Positions 1-4,792 of a stretch of 7,629 nucleotides of DNA are shown here, piece by piece (positions within the stretch are counted from its first letter, which is position 1; each line of letters starts with the position of its first letter). The stretch is from assembly GCA_023261465.1 (NCBI GenBank), contig JAHFOW010000004.1, positions 12,916 through 20,544 of the forward strand, in the 5' to 3' direction. Source of the stretch: Planctomycetota bacterium (GTDB taxonomy: Bacteria; Planctomycetota; Brocadiia; Brocadiales; Brocadiaceae). The translations under genes and the position numbers were made by a program. The notes beneath the pieces were generated by a model that was given only the letters and a program-made list of their open reading frames with translations, did no database searches and was not told where the DNA came from.

Positions 1-30
1 TTCGGAATTCGGAAAGGAACGGGTGGCAAG

Positions 31-2550
31 ATGAAAAGGAGAAGTAACTTTTTTGTAATACCTGTAGTTCTTCTACCGGTAGTGTTGGTATTGTTTTTAG
101 CAAAAATTCTTCTGTTTGATCACGCGGATGCAGGAAAACCATCAGAGGCAGAGATCATAAAGAATACACAAAAACTCCAAATACCTTTTATTGTAAATAA
201 TGGACAATTTGATGAAAGGGTAAAGTTTTATACTAATATTTTTGGGGGAAACGCTTTCGTCACGAAAGAGGGGGAAATTGTCTATTCCCTTTTTCCCTTT
301 TCCGGGAAAAATAATCTCCCTCGTCCTTTCGTGGAAGAGAGGACGTGCGCATGGGGAAAAGCCCTTGCCCTTAAAGAGGAACTTGTAGGTGGAAAGATTG
401 ATAAAATCGAAGGGGAAGGATCGTCTGTAACGACCGTAAACTATTTAAAGGGAAATGACCCTGCGCAATGGAAGAATAATATCCCAACGTACGAGATTGT
501 AAATTTTGGAGAGGTGTATAAGGGGATAGATTTAAAATTAAAGGCGTATGGGAACAATGTAGAAAAGCTCTTTTATGTAAGGTCGTATGCAGACCCCGAA
601 ATGATAAAGATAAGGCTAATCGGGGCAAAGAACGTAAGGGTAAATGAAAATGGACAGCTTGAAGCAGAGACAGATTTGGGAGCTGTTAAATTTACAAAAC
701 CGATGGCCTATCAGGATATTAACGGGAAAAGGGTAGAGGTTGCCGCAGAATACAGCCTCGCAAGTCCGAAATCTGAAATTCAAAATTCTCAATCAGCGTG
801 CGTTTATAGTCTCAGGGTGGCTGCCTATGACAGAACAAGGGAGCTTGTAATTGATCCCCTGATTGCATCTACATATTTGGGAGGGGCGAAAGAGGATTAT
901 GGCTATTCTATAGCTATTGACCCGAGTAAAAATATATATGTGGCTGGTTGTACCGGGTCGCCAAATTTTCCGGCAACCACGGGTGTTTTTGATGTTTCTT
1001 ATAACGGAGGTGTTTTTGATGCCTTTGTCTCAAAGTTCAATAAGGATTTGACACGACTGCTTGCATTCACATATTTAGGCGGATCTAATGATGATCGTAT
1101 CCGTTCAATAGCAATAGATTCGAATAAAAATGTTTGTGTGGCTGGTTATACGGAGTCAGCAGACTTTCCCGTAATTCATGGCGCTTTCGATACTTCAAGC
1201 AGCTATGGTGATGCCTTTGTATCTAAACTGAGTGGAGATTTGACCCATCTGCTTGCATCCACATATTTGGGTGGTTCCAGTAATGATAGGGCTTGTTCTT
1301 TGGCTATAGACTCTGGTGGTAATATTTGCGTGACCGGTGAGACCTGGTCAACAGACTTCCCAATAACTATGGGTGCGTACGATGCTTCCTATAATGGTGG
1401 CGATAGAGATATCTTTGTATCTAAGTTAAGCGGGGATTTGACCCGGCTGCTTGCATCTACATATTTGGGAGGAACCTCTGCGGATTATGCTGATTTTATG
1501 GCCATAAAATCGTCTGGAGAAATATACGTTACCGGTTATACCTGGTCAACAGACTTTCCAACAACTCGAGGCGCTTATGGTACTTCTTGTAGCATTGAAG
1601 ATGGTTTTGTATCGAAGCTAAACGGGGATTTGACCTGCCTGCTTGCATCCACGTATTTGGGTGGAACCGGTGGCGATTGTGCCAGCTCTATGGCTATAAA
1701 CTCAGATGGAAATGTCTATGTTGTGGGTTATTCTCGTTCAGCAGACTTTCCAACAACCCGGGGTGCTTATGATACCTCTTATAACATTGTAGATGGTTTT
1801 GTGTCGAAGTTAAACGGGGATTTGACTCGCCTGCTCGCATCCACGTATTTAGGCGGATCTAACTATGATTATGTCAATTCTATAACTATAGACTCAGGTG
1901 GGAATGTATATGTGGCTGGCGAGACCGGGTCGACAGACTTTCCAACGACACCGGGCGTTTATCAAACGACTAATAAGGAGGGCAGTACCAGTGCCTTTGT
2001 ATCAAAGATGAGTGGAGATTTGGCCCGCTTGCTTGCATCCACATATTTAGGAGGGGCCTCTTACGATTCCTGCCGTTCTTTAGCCATAGACGCAGATGGA
2101 GATATCTATGTGACCGGTTATACCGGTTCGTCAAACTTTCCAACAACTCCAGGCTCTTATGATGTTTCTTTTGAGGGTTATTATGATGCCTTTGTATCAG
2201 AATTTGACAGTAATCTTTCCGCTTCGCCTTTACCTCCAACAGTGACAACGGGGTTTGCGTCAAATGTGACAGCTCATTCGGCGATATTGAATGGCACAGC
2301 AAACGCCAATGGCTTATCAACAAAGACGTGGTTTGAATATGGTATAATTAATGAATTTTATAGCAGAGGATTATATGGGAATATCTCTCCCGCTCAAAAT
2401 ATAAATGGGTCTGTTTCTACAATGGCAAGTATACCTATAGATGAACTATCGCCTGAAACGACTTATTATTACAGGTTTGTAGCGCAGAGCAGTGCGGGGA
2501 TTGTGCATGGAATTGAAAATAAATTTACCACACTTAATGAGAAAAGGTAA
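31..2550 (+). CDS. Exported SBBP-repeat seven-bladed beta-propeller protein with C-terminal FN3-like domain
   Basis: The product is 839 residues. Residues 1-34 look like a signal peptide: basic start MKRR, a long hydrophobic core of V, L and I, and a likely cleavage site after ADA (residue 34). Residues about 50-275 resemble the domain usually found ahead of SBBP repeats (DUF7948 type), with FIVNNGQFDERVKFY near the start and NYLKGNDPAQWKNNIPTYE in the middle. Residues 279-733 are seven tandem units, each opening with a version of ASTYLGG and carrying AIDxxGNxYVxG, a DFPTTxGAYD-like stretch and DAFVSKLxGDLTRLL. SBBP (PF06739) denotes a seven-bladed propeller, and seven units would make one closed ring. 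Residues about 733-836 look like a fibronectin-III domain (AILNGTANANG, FEYG, LSPETTYYYRFVAQSSAG). No PEP-CTERM, LPXTG or C-terminal membrane anchor is seen, so the mature protein is probably periplasmic, surface-held or released. The ATG at 31 follows purine-rich AAAGGAA (about 12-18) and GGGTGG, and it gives a complete signal peptide. A role in binding or adhesion is inference only. Confidence 0.9.
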   Translation: MKRRSNFFVIPVVLLPVVLVLFLAKILLFDHADAGKPSEAEIIKNTQKLQIPFIVNNGQFDERVKFYTNIFGGNAFVTKEGEIVYSLFPFSGKNNLPRPFVEERTCAWGKALALKEELVGGKIDKIEGEGSSVTTVNYLKGNDPAQWKNNIPTYEIVNFGEVYKGIDLKLKAYGNNVEKLFYVRSYADPEMIKIRLIGAKNVRVNENGQLEAETDLGAVKFTKPMAYQDINGKRVEVAAEYSLASPKSEIQNSQSACVYSLRVAAYDRTRELVIDPLIASTYLGGAKEDYGYSIAIDPSKNIYVAGCTGSPNFPATTGVFDVSYNGGVFDAFVSKFNKDLTRLLAFTYLGGSNDDRIRSIAIDSNKNVCVAGYTESADFPVIHGAFDTSSSYGDAFVSKLSGDLTHLLASTYLGGSSNDRACSLAIDSGGNICVTGETWSTDFPITMGAYDASYNGGDRDIFVSKLSGDLTRLLASTYLGGTSADYADFMAIKSSGEIYVTGYTWSTDFPTTRGAYGTSCSIEDGFVSKLNGDLTCLLASTYLGGTGGDCASSMAINSDGNVYVVGYSRSADFPTTRGAYDTSYNIVDGFVSKLNGDLTRLLASTYLGGSNYDYVNSITIDSGGNVYVAGETGSTDFPTTPGVYQTTNKEGSTSAFVSKMSGDLARLLASTYLGGASYDSCRSLAIDADGDIYVTGYTGSSNFPTTPGSYDVSFEGYYDAFVSEFDSNLSASPLPPTVTTGFASNVTAHSAILNGTANANGLSTKTWFEYGIINEFYSRGLYGNISPAQNINGSVSTMASIPIDELSPETTYYYRFVAQSSAGIVHGIENKFTTLNEKR
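865..2229 (+). repeat. Seven in-frame tandem repeats (192-198 bp each) encoding propeller blades
   Basis: Unit starts, taken at the GCA codon of the A(S/F)TYLGG motif, are 865, 1063, 1255, 1453, 1645, 1837 and 2035, with the last unit ending near 2229. Spacings are 198, 192, 198, 192, 192, 198 and 195 bp, all multiples of three. The length differences fall mainly in the loop between the TSYNGG-like and DAFVSK motifs. The junction around GATTTGAC, CTGCTTGCATC and ACATATTTGGG is conserved in bases as well as residues. Units 4 and 5 (1453-1836) are the closest pair and share the variant DGFVSKLNGDLT. The array lies entirely inside the gene and is not a CRISPR or satellite array. Confidence 0.92.
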
Positions 2551-2590
2551 GACATAAAAGGACCAGCCATTTGTATCAGGGAAGATATAA

Positions 2591-2800
2591 GAGTATTCTC
2601 GTGAAAAAGAAAAGGAACGAGGAATAATAAGGCAAATAGCAATGGACTTGTTATATCGGATTGGCGGACTCAGCGGAGCTGAGATAGGAGAAATAATGGG
2701 GGTAGACTATAGTACGGTGAGCATGGGGGGAAACGATTACGGGAAAAAGCTGAAAAGCGACAAGCATTTTTCTCTGATTATCAAAAGAGTTGAAAATGAA
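2591..2800 (+). pseudogene. Remnant of REP-associated (Y1/IS200-like) transposase, C-terminal DnaA-like helix-turn-helix only
   Basis: The reading frame shows REKEKERGIIRQIAMDLLYR then GGLSGAEIGEIMGVDYSTVS and ends around LIIKRVENE. This matches, from family knowledge, the C-terminal DnaA-like HTH tail that follows the Y1 transposase domain in many REP-associated transposases. The catalytic HUH and tyrosine region is absent: a TAA lies in frame at 2588-2590 and the intact propeller gene ends at 2550. The expected run after STVSMG is a basic KRLREK followed by LKSDK. Here KRLREK is encoded in another frame by 2731-2748, while the main frame reads NDYGKK, so there are two compensating indels. 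The open frame then runs through the terminator hairpin to 2896, so its last 30 or so codons are meaningless. An ATG at 2642 would give an 84-residue peptide, but it starts inside the HTH and has no clear ribosome site. I read this as debris, not a gene. Confidence 0.75.
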
Positions 2801-2816
2801 GCAACCTATAAAACCA

Positions 2817-2852
2817 AAAAGCCCATGACGTTTTTATCAATCATGGGCTTTT
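2817..2852. terminator. Intrinsic terminator, probably bidirectional, between convergent genes
   Basis: AAAAGCCCATGA (2817-2828) and TCATGGGCTTTT (2841-2852) form a perfect 12-bp stem with a 12-nt loop. A T-rich tail follows on the plus strand (TTTTCTGTTTT, 2849-2859). On the minus strand the left flank AAAACCAAAAA gives a matching T-rich tail. It would end plus-strand transcription from the propeller gene and the transposase remnant, and minus-strand transcription about 120 nt past the TIGR03118 gene stop. Confidence 0.85.
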
Positions 2853-2973
2853 CTGTTTTACAGAATTCGTTTTATAAAAACCGAATTATAGCATAGCATT
2901 ATTCTTTTCGATTCCTGCTTCATTAGTGTTAGAGAGCAATTTTGACTTAAATTCGTCTTAATCTGTATATTCG

Positions 2974-4119
2974 TTAATTTTCCTGACTTGCCTTCGAAGT
3001 AGGAGTTATCGTACCAAAGAGTCCATTTTCCTCATCGTTAATACCCGCGGCAAAGAATAATGTGTTTACAGGGCCTGCTTTGTCTCCATTGCCAAACCCT
3101 AAACCCCAGAGTCCTTCACTAACGACGGGTTTTCCGCGACGATTTCTGAGAAGACCTTTGAAATTTCCATTATTAGTGTCATAGGCGGCAATACGGCCAC
3201 TCCCAAAATTGCCCACCAACAAACGACCGCTAAATTTTCCAAAATCGCTTGGCGCAAGAACAATAGCCCACGGGGCATTCAAATTTATATTATGTTTCAG
3301 CCGTCTTAGTAATTTCCCGCTGGTGTCAAAAACATCGACGAAACCAAGTCCTGGACCGGCAACTTCATCTACTTTATCGGGAGACTGTTTGGCAAAAGCA
3401 ACATATATTTTACCCTCTATATTTTGCACATTGAAAGGACCATAACCATCCGGGATTTTTTTGTCAACAAATGCACCTTTATTAAGGGTAACCTTACCAA
3501 AATTTGTGTCGAATACATCCACGCTACTTTCGTGGAAATTAGCAACATAAAGTAAATTTGCACCGCCATTATTTGCTATAGTTACACCCTTGTATATAGC
3601 ATTGGGGTTATGTGCCATGAGAATTGCATTGGCGGGGTCAACATCAGGATTCCAGGCCGATATCGATCCGTCTTCTGACACAAAAATGAATGCCGCTGGT
3701 TTATACGTAACAACATTAAAATCATTTGTACTATTAAAAACAGTTCCTGTAACCGGACCATTATCACCGGAGGCAGATTTTATATTAACGATCAAGGGAG
3801 TGCCACCAGGAAAAGGTTGGCCAGTACCATCATACACCGTAGCAACACCCGTATGGTTATTTGCAACCCACCATGGGCCATTCGTTGAATGAGCAATACC
3901 CCAGGGATTTTTTAAGTTTGTGTCAGCAACAGGTGCCATGCTGGAAAGATCTGAGACAAGGTTTATTTTTTTATAATGTTGCGCCGATGCAACTGAAGAA
4001 ATACTAAACACAGCTCCAATCGCAATTAATACAAAAGCAGCAAATGCTGTCACACGTTGTATTCTTCCTGTAAGATTTTCCCTATCTCGCCTTTTTGTCA
4101 AATTTATTACACTTTTCAT
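2974..4119 (-). CDS. Exported TIGR03118 family protein (predicted beta-propeller)
   Basis: The product is 381 residues. A basic N-terminal region with KRRDRE and GRIQR precedes a hydrophobic core (about residues 24-42) and a cleavage site after ASA at residue 46, giving a mature protein starting near QHYKKINLV. The mature part opens with NLVSDLSSMAPVADTNLKNPWGIA, characteristic of the TIGR03118 family. It continues with repeated blade-like stretches such as WWVANNHTGVATVYDGTGQP, LLYVANFHESSVDVFDTNF, GLGFVDVFDTSGKLLRRL, LLVGNFGSGRIAAYDTNNG and GLWGLGFGNG. The NHL/YVTN-like pattern suggests a propeller. No enzymatic function is established for the family and I see no catalytic motif. Some relatives carry a C-terminal PEP-CTERM sorting signal. 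This one ends TPTSKASQEN with no such signal. The start is supported by AAAGG at 4127-4131 (minus strand), 7 nt from the ATG. The gene stands alone, convergent with the SBBP gene, and shares its terminator. Confidence 0.88.
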   Translation of the reverse strand: MKSVINLTKRRDRENLTGRIQRVTAFAAFVLIAIGAVFSISSVASAQHYKKINLVSDLSSMAPVADTNLKNPWGIAHSTNGPWWVANNHTGVATVYDGTGQPFPGGTPLIVNIKSASGDNGPVTGTVFNSTNDFNVVTYKPAAFIFVSEDGSISAWNPDVDPANAILMAHNPNAIYKGVTIANNGGANLLYVANFHESSVDVFDTNFGKVTLNKGAFVDKKIPDGYGPFNVQNIEGKIYVAFAKQSPDKVDEVAGPGLGFVDVFDTSGKLLRRLKHNINLNAPWAIVLAPSDFGKFSGRLLVGNFGSGRIAAYDTNNGNFKGLLRNRRGKPVVSEGLWGLGFGNGDKAGPVNTLFFAAGINDEENGLFGTITPTSKASQEN

Positions 4120-4164
4120 TTTGTAACCTTTCTTTCAAAAAATTTTCTTTTTCATAATAAAATA

Positions 4165-4192
4165 TTTATAGGATGTCTTAGCGCAAATACAA
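4165..4192 (-). promoter_or_regulatory. Candidate sigma70-like promoter of the TIGR03118 gene
   Basis: On the minus strand TTGTAT (4187-4192) is separated by 16 nt from TATAAA (4165-4170). Transcription would start near 4158, leaving a leader of about 40 nt that includes the AAAGG ribosome site. The -10 box matches the consensus well; the -35 box matches only at TTG. The region is AT-rich, so chance matches are likely. Confidence 0.3.
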
Positions 4193-4387
4193 TTCCGAAT
4201 TCATTGATTTTATATTTATTTCATAACACGTAGTAATTAAATAAGATAAAATTACGCGGTGTTAACGTAATCGCGAATATAAAAAAAATAATCCATGAGA
4301 ATGGAACGGCTTGTCTAAAATTGTGGAAAGGGCTGAATTCCGGGGAAATCATACTTAATTCTGAATATCCTCATTTTTCTTTTGATA

Positions 4388-4648
4388 TCACTTTGGGCCG
4401 GGACGTAGTATTTGCCCAGGAAACATTTCAGGCAGGGATATTTCCCTTTTTTGAGGAAGACGGACGAGACCTCTCATGGCAGCCGATTCCAGTTTTTCCT
4501 GAATGCCTTCCCCTTCGGGTCTTGTCTTAAGCAGAGCAATCGGTTTACCTCTTTCAGTAACGACAATCTCTTCCCCTATAAAAGGATATTTGAGACCAGA
4601 GAAATAACGTAATTCATTGTTGTTGAATAGAGGAGCTATTTTGGTATA
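4388..4648 (-). pseudogene. Headless Phd/YefM-type antitoxin remnant, no toxin partner
   Basis: The minus strand is open from 4648 to the TGA at 4388-4390. From about 4576 downward it reads GEEIVVTERGKPIALLKTRP, then GIQEKLESAAMRGLVRLPQK and ends QILRPGPK. GEEIVVTERGKPIA is the hallmark strand-turn of the Phd/YefM (prevent-host-death) antitoxin fold. The tail resembles the linker of antitoxins that pair with PIN-domain toxins: a short helix, then a basic and proline-rich segment. The DNA-binding N-terminus (usually M..VG..ELK..LS.YL..V) is not recognisable; upstream codons give NNNELRYFSGLKYPFI, and no in-frame ATG, GTG or TTG precedes the conserved part. A frameshift in the 4580-4620 area or loss of the 5' end would explain this. 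No PIN or RelE-like frame is seen in the remaining minus-strand sequence before the TIGR03118 gene. The open frames on the opposite strand here are shadows of this remnant. Confidence 0.7.
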
Positions 4649-4650
4649 TT
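4623..4650 (+). promoter_or_regulatory. Candidate sigma70-like promoter of the GH57-VOC pair
   Basis: TTGAAT (4623-4628), a 16-nt spacer and TATATT (4645-4650) resemble the -35 and -10 boxes, with 4/6 and 5/6 matches to TTGACA and TATAAT. The predicted start near 4657 gives a leader of roughly 135 nt that contains the dispersed-repeat copy at 4699-4731. Evidence is by eye only. Confidence 0.35.
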
Positions 4651-4698
4651 ATTAAACAGCTCGAATATCGTTTCAGAAAAATATATACAGTACAAACT

Positions 4699-4731
4699 TC
4701 ATTGTGGGGAACGGAGTGACGAAGCAACTCC
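4699..4731 (+). repeat. Degenerate copy of a short dispersed intergenic (REP-like) repeat
   Basis: The stretch around CATTGTGGGGAACGGAGTG followed by ACGAAGCAACTCC resembles a short element, of the general form CATTGCGAG...CGACGAAGCAATC, that I recall as common between genes in many environmental bacteria. It has the opening CATTG and the ACGAAGCAA part, with several mismatches. A 5-bp stem (GGAGT 4713-4717 with ACTCC 4727-4731) can form. Only one copy is in the window, so repetition itself cannot be shown here. It falls in the presumed leader of the GH57 gene. Confidence 0.45.
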
Positions 4732-4792
4732 TCGTGATGAAATAGTCATGAGATAGCGTAGTTTTGCTCTTTACGAAAGGAAACATCTTCAA

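Larger units (their letters stand above)
4120..4792. other. 673-bp intergenic region without an intact gene
   Basis: From left to right this holds the ribosome site (4127-4131) and a candidate promoter of the minus-strand TIGR03118 gene, an AT-rich stretch (about 4193-4387) with nothing I can name, a minus-strand Phd/YefM antitoxin remnant (homology about 4388-4582), a candidate plus-strand promoter, a degenerate dispersed-repeat copy, and the ribosome site of the GH57 gene (4776-4781). The flanking genes are divergent, so promoters for both must lie here or nearby. Confidence 0.8.

Noticed and set aside
1..14. TTCGGAATTCGG at the window start, with a similar GAATTCGGAATT on the minus strand near 4192
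   Set aside because: The shared string is about 9 bases around an EcoRI-like palindrome; two chance matches are plausible and no function is indicated.
865..2229. Regular DNA periodicity that might suggest a CRISPR or satellite array
   Set aside because: Units are 192-198 bp, always in frame, diverged, and encode propeller blades.
2642..2896. 84-residue open frame from ATG 2642 as an independent small gene
   Set aside because: It starts inside a transposase HTH, carries a frameshifted segment, runs through a terminator hairpin and lacks a convincing ribosome site.
31..4119. PEP-CTERM or other C-terminal sorting signals on the two exported proteins
   Set aside because: Neither C-terminus shows the PEP motif, hydrophobic segment and basic tail.
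4251..4271. Inverted repeat ATTACG/CGTAAT with a 9-nt loop as an operator
   Set aside because: The arms are only 6 bp in an AT-rich stretch, and no regulator or matching site is nearby.
4321..4612. Two overlapping plus-strand open frames (69 and 66 residues)
   Set aside because: They lie opposite the antitoxin remnant, whose minus-strand translation is clearly family-like; the plus-strand peptides show no recognisable domain.
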